Shown: piece after piece, positions 27,001 to 36,298 of the stretch
How the letters are laid out: each line of letters begins with the position of its first letter
How positions within the stretch are numbered: the first letter of the stretch is position 1
DNA from: Streptomyces fulvoviolaceus
GTDB lineage: Bacteria; Actinomycetota; Actinomycetes; Streptomycetales; Streptomycetaceae
DNA length: 64,000 nucleotides
Assembly: GCF_000718165.1 (NCBI RefSeq)
Contig: NZ_JOEY01000038.1
Coordinates: 35,132 to 99,131 of the forward strand
Direction: 5' to 3'
The notes under the pieces: generated by a model
Seen by the model: only the letters and a program-made list of their open reading frames with translations
What the model was told of the DNA's origin: nothing
The model's database searches: none
Made by a program: the position numbers and the translations under genes

Positions 27001-28019
27001 TGCTAGTGGTCGGGGCCGCGGCGGGAGTCACCGTGCTGATCGACGGTGCCGTCGTGGCGCGGCAGGAGAAGGTGGAGTACTACGAGTCCAGTTGGGGCGC
27101 CGTGCCCATGTTCTTCCGCCATGAACTGACGCTCGGAGCGGGCGAGCGCGTGCTCGAGGTCGTGGCCGACAGCGCCCACGCACGGGACGCGGTGTTCGTC
27201 GACCTCGTGGCGGGCGCGGAGTCGACCGCGCTGGTCAGCGGTGCCGGCTGGGAGGCGGAGACGGGAGAGTGGCGCGGGCGTACCGTCGAACACGAGGGCC
27301 GCTGGGGGGAGTTGCAGCACTGTCTTGCCGCAGTACGGCCGCACCCGTTGCCGGACACCGAGTGGCTGACCGGTGCTCCGGCGCTCGGTGCCGCCGTGCT
27401 CCGGCTGCGGTCCACCGACGACGTCCGTGAAGCGGCCCAGCGCTTCCGCTTCACCGTGCCGTCGGGAACCGTGTCGGTCGACCTGCCGCTGGAGCTCCCC
27501 GGGTGGGTGCGGGTCGGAGGGGGCGCCGAACAACCGCTGAAGGGACAGGTTCTGACGCTGGATCAGCCACTGCGAGAACCCACGGAGATCGAAGTGGTCA
27601 CCGCACCCACGGCCACGCTGCGGGGCGGCTCCGCCTGGAGTGGGCCGGTCCGCGTCCGCACCGTACCGGCACCGATGCCACTGGGGGACTGGCGCTCGCT
27701 GGGGCTGGCCGGTTGGAGCGGGGGCGTGACCTACGCGCGGGAGCTGGAGGTGCCGGCCGGACCGGACCCGGTGCTGGACCTGGGGCGGGTGCGTGGCAGC
27801 GTCGCCGTCTTCCTCGACGGGGAACCCGTCGGCGAGGCGTTCTGTGCCCCGTACCGCTTCGCACTGCCCGGCACCGCCGGGCGCACCGTCCGCATCGAGG
27901 TGACGGTCAACAACACCCTGGCCCCCTATCTCGCCGAAGCCACGCCGACCGCCTGGGCGTTCCCGTCCCAGCGCTCGTCGGGCCTGCTGGGACCGGTGAC
28001 GCTCCGGATCCCCGGCTGA
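24096..28019 (+). CDS. GH106-like glycosyl hydrolase (probable alpha-L-rhamnosidase)
   Basis: About 1307 aa, no signal peptide, so probably intracellular. The N-terminus (FGPTPLWWWSGAKVTRDRLAWQMRRFAEGGIHNLVVI) is the opening of GH106-type enzymes: WWW motif, then the first TIM-barrel strand. WFYDQIGFSGANVQG and CDQSHPARSGYP are further barrel segments. The long C-terminal part holds several beta-sandwich-like modules (one near 860-1040 with galactose-binding-like character). Family members release alpha-L-rhamnose from plant glycans or flavonoid glycosides. GTG with GGAAGGA site. Under two LacI-type operators, convergent with the LacI gene. Rhamnose specificity is inferred from family, not proven. 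Confidence 0.75.
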   Translation: MISPALQQLFDAPPRDFGPTPLWWWSGAKVTRDRLAWQMRRFAEGGIHNLVVINLAPAGPSFGARTDDPPWFGEEWWARFTDACEIAGELGTRLWFYDQIGFSGANVQGSVTRRHPEAAGQALRSRRAVVAGGTVALQGSETLLGVYDANGARLYAEGTEPPDGTEVQLVLAVPTAFDYLAPHAVGLLLDAVHHAYDRRVPDHLGNVIAGSFQDELPGTNSWSRRFPEEFVARRGYDLLDHLPALFHDTTDARAAKIRADYYAVRAELTEEALFRPLATWHDERGMLLGCDQSHPARSGYPAQSTQIYSDYFRTHRWYGAAGSDHHGDAKVHSSMAHLYGHERVWIEAFHSSGWGGTLEETYDWLLPFLRSGANLYNPHASYFGTAGGWFEWAPPSTDWRQPYWQQYPAFSRAVARICSLLSWGTYSADVAVLHPTATMQALIPLDAPVKHFGDGRLGEGHAEVDETQRHYLDLCGTNNWLRPRIGTLDRHRVSFDVIDDASVQRAKAAEGALHIRDLAYTTVLLPSASVLEEETARRLTELLDSGGRVVVVGREPTAAAGSAGDDIVVAALSAHPRLERTSDAEAGAAAVADAAGYATGDVPLLVRRKGDAAVALVTAAFPDARAHPPRGHHEIDPARYAPTSSVTVRAVVAEAEIWNPATGTRRPGHVTVSDGVSTIEVPLEGAPAALVVWREGTPEARRFTPPPESARAIDISAGWAGRLVPTMDNTWGDLALPAGVTVAEPQTWTMRWTENDAPWEQTRVTYGNRVRVLPPVPSAQAPDPLDRASVEQVLSGTLPLAPADWGVSLYSSSRGIPDPEGLLGNKGLVPEEFVRVPVPGNGNIARVRTIVETDHRGPADLYVGAAAAKRVWWNGERLETGSSGYLASARVELERARNVLEYELADAEDRPLLISGAAGTPLGSCFCLSRPGGFAPRPQFMRLPDGVRPDGSVTYRGRVRIPRDGAEAVLVVGAAAGVTVLIDGAVVARQEKVEYYESSWGAVPMFFRHELTLGAGERVLEVVADSAHARDAVFVDLVAGAESTALVSGAGWEAETGEWRGRTVEHEGRWGELQHCLAAVRPHPLPDTEWLTGAPALGAAVLRLRSTDDVREAAQRFRFTVPSGTVSVDLPLELPGWVRVGGGAEQPLKGQVLTLDQPLREPTEIEVVTAPTATLRGGSAWSGPVRVRTVPAPMPLGDWRSLGLAGWSGGVTYARELEVPAGPDPVLDLGRVRGSVAVFLDGEPVGEAFCAPYRFALPGTAGRTVRIEVTVNNTLAPYLAEATPTAWAFPSQRSSGLLGPVTLRIPG

Positions 28020-28021
28020 GC

Positions 28022-29077
28022 TCAGATACCGGAGTGAGGCCGCGTGGAGTCGCGTAGGACGAGGTCCGGTGCGAACACCCTTGCCTCATGGGCGTGTTCG
28101 GCCCGGGCCTCCACCTCGTCGAGCAGCATCTCCACGGCCGCCCTGCCGAGATCCTCGACCGGCTGCCGGACGGTCGTCAGGGTCGTCCCCACGAAGCTCG
28201 CGATGTCGAGGTCGCCGTAACCGACGACCTGTACGTCCTCGGGAATCTTCACGCCCCGCTCGCCGAGCCCGCGGCACAGGCCCGCGGCGAGGAAGTCGTT
28301 GGTGCAGAACACCCCGTCGGGCAGGTCGTCGAGCTCGCGGGCGATCTCCATGCCGTACGCCACCGTCATCTCCTCGGCGACGACCTGGCCCAGCCGCGCC
28401 GCACGCCGGCTGCGCACCGCCTGCCGGGCGCCCTGGTAGCGGTCGGCGCACTGGCGGATGCCCCGTTCGCCGTTCACGACGAGGATGTCGAGCGCCCCGC
28501 AGTCCAGGAGATGCTGCACGGCGATACGGCCTCCGGCGACGTCGTCCACGGAGACGGAGCAGCCGTCCTCGGCCGACATCGCACGGTCGGCCAGCACCAG
28601 GGGAATGCCGCGCTCGCGCAGCCGGGACAGCCGGGTGGGGTCGGCGCTGAGCGGCACCACCACGGCCCCTACGGCCCGTTGCTCGACGAGCATGGTGAAG
28701 TAGCCCTGCTCCCGATCCGGTTGATCCCCGCTGTCGCAGAGCACGAGGGAGTAGCCGTGGTCGTACGCCGCGTCCGCGGCACCCCGTGCGATGCGGGAGT
28801 AGAACGAGTTGGCCACGTCGGGCAGCACCAGACCGATCGAGGACGAGTGCCCGGTCCGCAGACCGGCGGCACCGGGATGCGGGACGTAGTCGAGCGCGGC
28901 AACCGCGTCACGGACCCGCTCGGCCGTGCGCGCGTTGACGCGCTCCGGTCGGTTCAGCACGTTCGACACCGTGGACACCGAGACCCCGGCGGCTGCCGCG
29001 ACGTCCTGAATACGGGCGGGGCGAACCGGAATGACGTCCACCCCCTCACAGTGGCCGGCAGCCGTGCGACCAGGCAC
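28022..29077 (-). CDS. LacI-family transcriptional regulator of glycoside locus
   Basis: About 351 aa. Helix-turn-helix RIQDVAAAAGVSVSTVSNVLN, hinge PHPGAAGLRTG, then the effector domain (GLVLPDVANSFYSRIARGA ... VFCTNDFLAAGLCRGL ... VVGYGDLDIASFVGTTLTTV). The start GTG 29077 has a GAGGAC site; a later GTG at 29041 has none at workable spacing. An operator copy at 29119-29133, just upstream, implies autoregulation together with control of the MFS and glycosidase promoters. Inducer is probably the released sugar. Confidence 0.87.
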   Translation of the reverse strand: MPGRTAAGHCEGVDVIPVRPARIQDVAAAAGVSVSTVSNVLNRPERVNARTAERVRDAVAALDYVPHPGAAGLRTGHSSSIGLVLPDVANSFYSRIARGAADAAYDHGYSLVLCDSGDQPDREQGYFTMLVEQRAVGAVVVPLSADPTRLSRLRERGIPLVLADRAMSAEDGCSVSVDDVAGGRIAVQHLLDCGALDILVVNGERGIRQCADRYQGARQAVRSRRAARLGQVVAEEMTVAYGMEIARELDDLPDGVFCTNDFLAAGLCRGLGERGVKIPEDVQVVGYGDLDIASFVGTTLTTVRQPVEDLGRAAVEMLLDEVEARAEHAHEARVFAPDLVLRDSTRPHSGI

Positions 29078-29118
29078 GACGTGGTCCTCAAGGCGACGTA
29101 AGTCTAACCCGACCGGGG

Positions 29119-29133
29119 TTGGAACGTTTTTGA
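29119..29133. promoter_or_regulatory. LacI operator 3 (autoregulatory)
   Basis: TTGGAACGTTTTTGA, 42 bp upstream of the LacI gene start, matching operator 1 in reverse orientation. Shared by three promoters in this locus. Confidence 0.6.
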
Positions 29134-29272
29134 TGTTTTGCGAACCGTGACGGCGGTGCGGTTTCAAGTTTTACGGGGGAGCCGGGAACTCGACGGGGTC
29201 CGCGTCCGACTCGTAGGGAGGAGGCGGATTCCAGCTGCCTCCACCCCACACCATCGGCTCGAGGAGTTCGCA

Positions 29273-30004
29273 GTGCATCGTCCGACCTTGGTACGCAGCA
29301 TGCGCCGTTCCGGCGTCGTCACGGCGTTCGCGATCGCGGTCGCCGTCGCCACAGCGGGTCCGGCCGCGGCCCATGCGGAGGTCGAGGCGGACGGCGCGCG
29401 GGCCCTCGACCAGAACGTCGAGCTGACCTTCTCCGCCGAGTCGGAGTCCGCTTCCGCCGGTATCAGCAAGCTGGAAGTGATCCTGCCCGAGGGCATCACG
29501 CCGGACGACATCACCTACAAGGAAGGCCCGGACGGCTGGAAGCTCGCCGCCACCAACCGGGGCTACACCGTCTCGGGGCCGAAGCTCGCGGTGGGCGAGG
29601 ACGCCGAATACCTCGTCACCGTACGGCAGTTGCCGGACGCGAAGTCGCTGCTGTTCAAGACCCTGCAGACCTACAGCGACGGTCAGGTGGACCGCTGGAT
29701 CGAACGGGAGGACGAGGGAGACGACGCCCACGGTCATGGTCACCCGGCTCCCCGCCTGGAACTGAAGGCCGCCGCGGCCGGCGCGAAGCTCGTGAGCCCC
29801 AGCCCGACGGAGGAGCCCACGACGGCCGCCCCCTCGCCCGCCGAGTCGGCGACCGGGTCCACGACTCCGCCGTCGGAGCCGACCGCGGACTCCACGGAGG
29901 ACGACGGCATGCCGGTCGCCGTGCCCCTCGGCATCGGCGCGGGAGTCCTCGTGCTCGGCGGCGGAATCTGGTGGTTCAGGAGCCGCCGCACCGGGTCTGC
30001 CTGA
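29273..30004 (+). CDS. YcnI-like (DUF1775) exported copper-binding protein
   Basis: About 243 aa. Signal peptide (1-33) ends AAA, leaving His34 as the mature N-terminus (HAEVEADG). YcnI domains bind Cu(II) through such an N-terminal His. A Pro/Thr/Ser-rich spacer (~175-205) leads to a C-terminal membrane helix (VAVPLGIGAGVLVLGGGIWWF) and basic tail, anchoring it at the cell surface. A His-rich patch (HGHGHP, near 160) may also bind metal. GTG with GAGGAG site. Unlike many relatives it has no CopC/CopD neighbour here; a two-component system converges on it. Confidence 0.85.
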   Translation: MHRPTLVRSMRRSGVVTAFAIAVAVATAGPAAAHAEVEADGARALDQNVELTFSAESESASAGISKLEVILPEGITPDDITYKEGPDGWKLAATNRGYTVSGPKLAVGEDAEYLVTVRQLPDAKSLLFKTLQTYSDGQVDRWIEREDEGDDAHGHGHPAPRLELKAAAAGAKLVSPSPTEEPTTAAPSPAESATGSTTPPSEPTADSTEDDGMPVAVPLGIGAGVLVLGGGIWWFRSRRTGSA

Positions 30005-30005
30005 C

Positions 30006-30032
30006 ACCGCCGGTCGGCTCGGTCCCGGCGGT
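30006..30032. terminator. Bidirectional hairpin between convergent genes
   Basis: ACCGCCGG (30006-30013) pairs with CCGGCGGT (30025-30032) across an 11-base loop. A further CTGAC (30001-30005) can pair with GTCAG (30041-30045), spanning the stops of both genes. No T-run, as is usual in this GC range. Confidence 0.5.
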
Positions 30033-30041
30033 CCTCCGGGG

Positions 30042-30698
30042 TCAGGTGAGCTCGATCAGCCCGAGCCGCGCCGCTTCGCTGACGGTGCCCGCTCTGTTCT
30101 CCGTGCCGAGCTTGCGGTAGATGCGGACGAGGTGGGTCTTCACCGTCGCCTCGGCCAGGAACAGGGTGCCGGCGATGGCCCTGTTGCTGCGCCCCTGTGC
30201 GAGGAGCCGTACGACCTCGATCTCGCGCTCGCTGAGCATGGGCGCCGGCTCGGCCGTGCGTCCGAGGAAACTGGCCGCGGCCTCCGGTGCCAGGGCCATG
30301 CCCCCGGCCGCGGCGGCGCGCACCGCGCGGAACAGTTCCTCGGGCGGACCCGCCTTGAGGACGTAGCCGCGGGCGCCGGCCTCCACGGCCCGCAGGACGT
30401 CGGCCTGACTGCCGTAGCTCGTGAGCACGACGACCCGGGTGCCGGGGGCGGCCGCGAGGATCCGGCGGGTCGCCTCGGTGCCGCTGTCCACCGGGCCCGT
30501 CTCGGACAGCCGCAGGTCCATGAGGACCACCTCGGGACCGAGCCGCTGGACCAGGCGCACCGCATCGGCGCCGTCGCCGGTCTCGCCCACGACCTCGAAG
30601 CCGGGTTCGCCTTCGAGGAGCGCGCGCAGACCGGCGCGTACGACGACGTGGTCGTCCACGATCAGGATCCGCAGCGGCGGACCGGAGGCCTCGCTCAT
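30042..30698 (-). CDS. NarL/FixJ-family response regulator
   Basis: 218 aa. Receiver domain with acidic pair (IVDDH, 14-16), phospho-acceptor Asp61 (VVLMDLRL) and Lys in YVLKAG. The C-terminal LuxR-type helix-turn-helix is MLSEREIEVVRLLAQGRSNRAIAGTLFLAEATVKTHLVRIYRKL. ATG overlaps the kinase stop by four bases, so the two are translationally coupled. Targets are not evident; copper stress is one idea given the YcnI neighbour, but the genes are convergent. Confidence 0.9.
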   Translation of the reverse strand: MSEASGPPLRILIVDDHVVVRAGLRALLEGEPGFEVVGETGDGADAVRLVQRLGPEVVLMDLRLSETGPVDSGTEATRRILAAAPGTRVVVLTSYGSQADVLRAVEAGARGYVLKAGPPEELFRAVRAAAAGGMALAPEAAASFLGRTAEPAPMLSEREIEVVRLLAQGRSNRAIAGTLFLAEATVKTHLVRIYRKLGTENRAGTVSEAARLGLIELT

Positions 30699-31930
30699 CG
30701 GGCGCCGACCGGGACCCGGTCGGCGGCCCGCAGTGCCGCCCGGACACGGGAGCCCTGCCCGGGGGTGCTGTCGACGGTCAGTGTCCCGCCCAAGGCCTCC
30801 AGCCGTTCGCGGGCCGCGGCGAGTCCGAATCCGCGGTCGGTGTCCGACGTCCGTACGGCGGCCGGGTCGAAGCCCACTCCGTCGTCCCGGACCTCCACGG
30901 CCGCCGTCGCCTCGTCGCCGTAGGTCAGGGTGACCTGGATGTGTGCGGCCCGCGCGTGTTCGTACGCGTTGGCCAGGAGGCCCTGAGTGACCCGCAGCAG
31001 AGCCACGGCCCGCTCGGTGGGGAGGGAACACGCGTCGTGCTCGGTGCGGAAGGTGACCCGGGGTGCCCCGGCGGCGGTACCCGTACGGGCACACAGGTCA
31101 CGCAGCGCCGACTCCAGACCGTCCTGGGCGAGGACGGGCGGGGTCAGGTCGTGGATGATGCCGCGGGTCTGCGCGAGATGCTCGCCGAGCGCCTCGGTCA
31201 CCACCCGCACCTGCCGCCGGGCCGCGTCCGGACGGCGGTCCCAGTCCCGTTCGGCGGCCTGGAGCAGCATGCGGCTGCCCGCGATCTCCTGCGCGAGCGT
31301 GTCGTGCAGATCCCGTGCGATGCGGGCCCGTTCGGCGAGCCGCCCGGCTTCCCGCTGCTGCCGCGCCAACTCGTCCCGGGTGCCTGCGAGTTCGCGGGTC
31401 AGCTGCTGCTGTGTGCGGTAGAGGAGCACGGTGGCCCACACGGCGGCGACCGGCGGTGCCAGCACATCGGGGTCGAGGCCGTCGCCGGCCCGCATCAGAG
31501 CCGCCACCAGCAGGACCGTGATGACGCCCAGCGCCACCACTCGCTCCACGCCGGTCGGCATCCGCAGCGCCAGGAGGGCCAGCGGCACGGCCAGCCACGC
31601 GTACCCGAAGGTGAACGGCGCCGGGAGGGTCCAGGCCACCCAGGTCCACAGCGACAGGAGGAGGCCGAGCCAGACCGGCCGGACCCATCGGCCCAGCCGG
31701 CCCCACCGGGCCAGCCCGGCTGCGTACAGCAGGGCCAGCGCGGCGGTGGGCGGGGCGACGGACCAGCACAGCTCGTTGTTCAGCTGGAAGAGCCGGACGA
31801 GCGTGCCGGCGGCCGCGACCAGGAACACCAGGTGCGGGAGGTGCCGCGCCGACACGGAGGGCCGGCGCAGCGCGAGGGCGGTGGTGGGCACGGCTGCGGC
31901 TCCCTGGGGCGGGCCGGGCGGATGCGACAA
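30695..31930 (-). CDS. Two-component sensor histidine kinase (HisKA_3/NarX type)
   Basis: 411 aa. Five or six hydrophobic segments (~30-170) form an integral membrane sensor without a large external loop. Then a coiled coil, the H-box ERARIARDLHDTLAQEIAG (His near 207) and an HATPase_c domain with VEVRDDGVGFDP and RGFGLAAARERLEALGG. Partner of the downstream response regulator. The membrane-embedded sensor suggests a membrane or lipophilic signal. An ATG at 31930 is used; a GTG a little later is possible. Confidence 0.88.
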   Translation of the reverse strand: MSHPPGPPQGAAAVPTTALALRRPSVSARHLPHLVFLVAAAGTLVRLFQLNNELCWSVAPPTAALALLYAAGLARWGRLGRWVRPVWLGLLLSLWTWVAWTLPAPFTFGYAWLAVPLALLALRMPTGVERVVALGVITVLLVAALMRAGDGLDPDVLAPPVAAVWATVLLYRTQQQLTRELAGTRDELARQQREAGRLAERARIARDLHDTLAQEIAGSRMLLQAAERDWDRRPDAARRQVRVVTEALGEHLAQTRGIIHDLTPPVLAQDGLESALRDLCARTGTAAGAPRVTFRTEHDACSLPTERAVALLRVTQGLLANAYEHARAAHIQVTLTYGDEATAAVEVRDDGVGFDPAAVRTSDTDRGFGLAAARERLEALGGTLTVDSTPGQGSRVRAALRAADRVPVGAR

Positions 31931-32003
31931 CAGGGCCAGGATTGTAAGCCGGGACCTGTGTGCTCGCTGTAAACGCCCAGGTGGAGCCGTACCCGCGCTG
32001 ATG

Positions 32004-33149
32004 TCAGGCTCCCGGGTGCAGACCGAGCCAGCCCGGTGACGGGTCGCCCTTGACCTCGCCGAAGTACAGGGCGAAGGTCTGCTTCAGCCGCTCGATCGCG
32101 GCACGGTCCTCCATGAACCGCGGGAAGCCGTCCACGTTGGCGTTCGGGAACTCCCACACCGGCTTGAGACTCGCGTTCGGGGTGACGTCCGTCCGCACCG
32201 ACCAGCCGTTGAAGCTCGCCTTCTGGCGCTCTTCGGAGAGCATCCAGTTCACGTACAGCTTGGCGGCCGCGGGGTGTGCCGACTGCTTCAGGATCGCGGC
32301 CCGCTGCCCCCACGCCATGAACGGGGCGCTCTCGGGCACCACCCACTTCGTCGTGGTCGACGTGGAGACCGCGCTGCCGGACGTGCCGACCCCGATGGTC
32401 TTCTGCTTGCCGCCCACGGCGAGACCGGGGGTGTGCGAGCCACGGGCGAACTGCGGCTGCTGCGCGGCGAAGTCGGCCACCCAGTCCCAGCCGTACTTCT
32501 GCTGGTACAGGGAGAAGAGGAAGAGCACCGCGTCGTCGTCGTGCGGGTAGGAGGAGGCGATGGCGTCCTTCCAGCGCGGGTCGACCAGGTCCTGCGGGGT
32601 CCTGGGCGCGTTGGCGCCGGCCGCCTGGATGTCGTACAGGAAGCTGAAGCCGATGACCGCGATCGCGGTCCACGCGCCCTCGGGGTCCTTGAACCCCTTG
32701 TGGACCTCGGAGAATCCGGCGGGCTTGTAGCGCAGCAGCCTGCCCTCGCGCTTCCAGCGGGTGAAGTCCTGGAGCGTCTGCAGCTGGACGACGTCGGGGA
32801 CCAGGGTGTCGGTCGCGAGCTGGTTGTCGACGCGGACGTCGTGGTACTTGCTGTAGTCCACCACGGCCGTCAGCTCGACCTCGGGGAAGCGGGCGGCCCA
32901 GCCGGCCCGCACCCCGGCGGCCTGACTGTCGACGTCCCCGCCCTGGTAGAGGACGAGCTTGCCACCCTCGGCTATCGCCGCCTCGTAGAGCTCGTCGAGG
33001 GAGCGCGTCTCCTCGCGGACGCCGGTCAGCGACGAGGCGCCGACCGGGGTGGCACCCTGCGCGCTGGTCGCGACAGCCGTGGCCGCGCCGCCGAGCGCGA
33101 CACCGGCCCCGGTGGCGAGCAGCCGACGCCTGCTGAAGTTACTGGGCAT
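32004..33149 (-). CDS. Tat-exported ABC-type binding protein (Fe/thiamine/polyamine fold), orphan
   Basis: About 381 aa. Twin-arginine signal SRRRLLATGAGVALGG with a later Ala-rich cleavage region and no lipobox. The mature part is an extracellular solute-binding protein of the Fbp/ThiB/PotD-like group (GGKLVLYQGGDVDSQAAG; VDYSKYHDVRVDNQLATD; VIGFSFLYDI). Relatives bind ferric iron, thiamine or 2-aminoethylphosphonate. No permease or ATPase of this type is adjacent; the next genes form an unrelated oligopeptide system. ATG 33149 has an AGGAGGA site; upstream in-frame starts do not. Confidence 0.8.
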   Translation of the reverse strand: MPSNFSRRRLLATGAGVALGGAATAVATSAQGATPVGASSLTGVREETRSLDELYEAAIAEGGKLVLYQGGDVDSQAAGVRAGWAARFPEVELTAVVDYSKYHDVRVDNQLATDTLVPDVVQLQTLQDFTRWKREGRLLRYKPAGFSEVHKGFKDPEGAWTAIAVIGFSFLYDIQAAGANAPRTPQDLVDPRWKDAIASSYPHDDDAVLFLFSLYQQKYGWDWVADFAAQQPQFARGSHTPGLAVGGKQKTIGVGTSGSAVSTSTTTKWVVPESAPFMAWGQRAAILKQSAHPAAAKLYVNWMLSEERQKASFNGWSVRTDVTPNASLKPVWEFPNANVDGFPRFMEDRAAIERLKQTFALYFGEVKGDPSPGWLGLHPGA

Positions 33150-33261
33150 GGTGGGGGGTCCTCCTGCTGGTTCCGCCGCCACGTGCCGTACGCGGCGGCG
33201 CGGCAAGTCTCCCGTCGACACGATCCGTTCCGCGTCGTCCATCCGCAGCCTTCGGATTCAA

Positions 33262-33277
33262 CCGTTCGATGGAACGG
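33262..33277 (-). terminator. Hairpin after oligopeptide operon
   Basis: CCGTTC-GATG-GAACGG, a perfect six-base stem with four-base loop, starting nine bases after the stop of the last oligopeptide ATPase gene on the minus strand. No U-run. Confidence 0.45.
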
Positions 33278-33285
33278 GCGAGAGG

Positions 33286-34295
<1,010 letters not shown>

Positions 34296-34299
<4 letters not shown>

Positions 34300-35330
34300 G
34301 ACGCCGCCTCCGTGTCCATGTCTGTTGCGGCGCTTGCTGATGAACGTGCCGTCAGCCGCAGTGCCGCGCGGTCGTCGGGCGGCAGCCAGCAGGCGTCGAG
34401 ATGGGTGTCGCCGGACAGCGCGGGCCGCTCCTCGCACCGGTCGTGTCGCAGCCGGCAGCGTGGCGCGAACGCGCACCCCTCCGGAATGTTGCCTGGGGAG
34501 ACGGGCATGCCCGCGATGGTGGGCAGTCGCCGCAGCCGGGCGCCGCCGACCCGGGGCACCGAGTCGAGCAGACCCCAGGTGTACGGGTGCCGCGGACCGT
34601 GGAACACCGCCCGGCGAGGCCCCTCCTCGGCCGCCCGGCCGCCGTACATGACCAGCACCCGGTCGGCGATCTGCGAGACCACGCCCATGTCGTGGGTGAT
34701 GAGGACCACGGCCGAGCCGAGCCCGTTCAACTCCCTTATCAGATCCAGGATCTGAGCCTGCACGGTGACGTCCAGCGCCGTCGTCGGTTCGTCGGCGATC
34801 AGCAGCGCGGGGCTGCAGGAGAGGGCCATCGCGATGACCGCGCGCTGGCGCATGCCGCCGGAGAACTCGTGCGGGTAGGCGTTCACCCGTGAGGCCGCGT
34901 CGGGGATGCCGACGTCGGAGAGCAGCTGGACAGCACGGGCCTGCGCCTTCTTGCGGGACACCTGCTCGTGTGCCCGGATCTGCTCGGCGATCTGCCAGCC
35001 GACCGTGTACACGGGGGTGAGCGCGGTCATCGGATCCTGGAAGACCATGGCGATCTCCCGGCCCCGTATCGCCCGCATCTCCTTGTCGGGCAGGGCGAGC
35101 AAGTCCCGCCCACGGAAGAGGACTTCACCCGACACCGTCACGTTCGGGTTGGTCAGCAGCCGCAGTACCGCCAGCATCGACACGCTCTTGCCCGAGCCCG
35201 ACTCGCCCACCACGCCCAGGACTTCGCCGGGTGCGACGGAGAAGGAGAGGCCGTCGACGGCCGTGACCGCGCCGGTGCGGGTGCGGAAGGAGACCCGCAG
35301 ATCTCGTACGTCCAGCAGAGGCTCAGGCAT
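34296..35330 (-). CDS. Oligopeptide/dipeptide ABC importer ATPase (OppD/DppD type)
   Basis: 344 aa. Walker [10 protein letters not shown], signature [15 protein letters not shown], Walker [13 protein letters not shown], switch ITHD. C-terminal oligo_HPY extension with four Cys region ([19 protein letters not shown]). It overlaps the permease gene upstream by eight bases. Works as heterodimer with the OppF-type ATPase to power peptide uptake. Confidence 0.88.
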
Positions 35331-36291
35331 GGCGGGCCCTCGGATCGAGTCGCGCGTACAGGATGTCCACGAGTGCGTTGGCGAGGACCACGAAGAACGC
35401 CGCGTACAGGACGGTCCCCATGATGACGGGCAGGTCCAGGTTCTGGAGGGCGTCGTAGGTGAGCTTGCCGATGCCGGGCAGACCGAAGACCACCTCGGTG
35501 AGCAGAGCGGCGCCGCCCACCAGCGCCCCGAAGTCCAGGCCGAACAGCGACACGATCGGGATCAGCGAGCAGCGCAGGGCGTGGCGGATCAGGATCCGGC
35601 GCTCGGACAGACCCTTGGCGCGGGCCGTGCGGACGTAGTCCTCGTTGAGGGCGGTGATCACCTCGCCGCGCAGGAGGCGGGCGTAGATGCCGGCGTAGAG
35701 CAGGGCCAGGGTCAGCCAGGGGAAGAGCATGTGCAGCGCCCACTGGCCGGGGTCCTGGCTCAGGCCGACGTATCCGGGCGGCGGTACCCAGGAGAACACC
35801 GAACTGTGCAGCTGTTTCTGGGTGATGAGGTTGACGACCTCGCCGAGCCAGTAGGCCGGCAGTGAGACGCCGACCACGCCGACGAGCATGATCAGGGGGT
35901 CGGCGGCCTTGCCGCGCAGGGTCGCCGCTGCCGTGCCCATGAGAATGCCGGCCGTCATCCAGATCAGTGCCGCTCCGATGACGAGCGACAGGGTGACCGG
36001 GGTGGCCTGCACGATCTGCGGGATCACGCGGGAGCCGCGGTTGACGAAGGACTCCAGGTCCCGGTCGATGAGCAGGTGACGCATCATCAGCAGATAGCGG
36101 ATCGGCATCGGGCGGTCCAGGCCGAAGGAGTGCCGCACCTGGGCGAGCGTGGCCGGGTCGGCGTTGCGTCCCGCGATGCGTGCCGCGGGGTCGACTCCCG
36201 GAGTGGCGAAGAAGATCAGGAACACCAGCACGCTGATGGCGAACATCACCAGGAGGGCCGAGCCGAAGCGCTTGAGGGCGAAGGAGAGCAA
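35323..36291 (-). CDS. Oligopeptide/dipeptide ABC importer permease (OppB/DppB type)
   Basis: About 322 aa, six membrane segments, N-terminal LKRFGSALLVMFAISVLVFLIF and coupling loop ALNEDYVRTARAKGLSERRILIRHAL. The start is uncertain. TTG at 36291 fits the family N-terminus but lies 10-15 bases beyond the GGAGGGG site at 36302-36308. An in-frame ATG at 36354 would overlap the upstream gene by 56 bp and add an unlikely leader. Third gene of the importer operon. Confidence 0.82.
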   Translation of the reverse strand: MLSFALKRFGSALLVMFAISVLVFLIFFATPGVDPAARIAGRNADPATLAQVRHSFGLDRPMPIRYLLMMRHLLIDRDLESFVNRGSRVIPQIVQATPVTLSLVIGAALIWMTAGILMGTAAATLRGKAADPLIMLVGVVGVSLPAYWLGEVVNLITQKQLHSSVFSWVPPPGYVGLSQDPGQWALHMLFPWLTLALLYAGIYARLLRGEVITALNEDYVRTARAKGLSERRILIRHALRCSLIPIVSLFGLDFGALVGGAALLTEVVFGLPGIGKLTYDALQNLDLPVIMGTVLYAAFFVVLANALVDILYARLDPRARHA

Positions 36292-36298
36292 GGGAACG

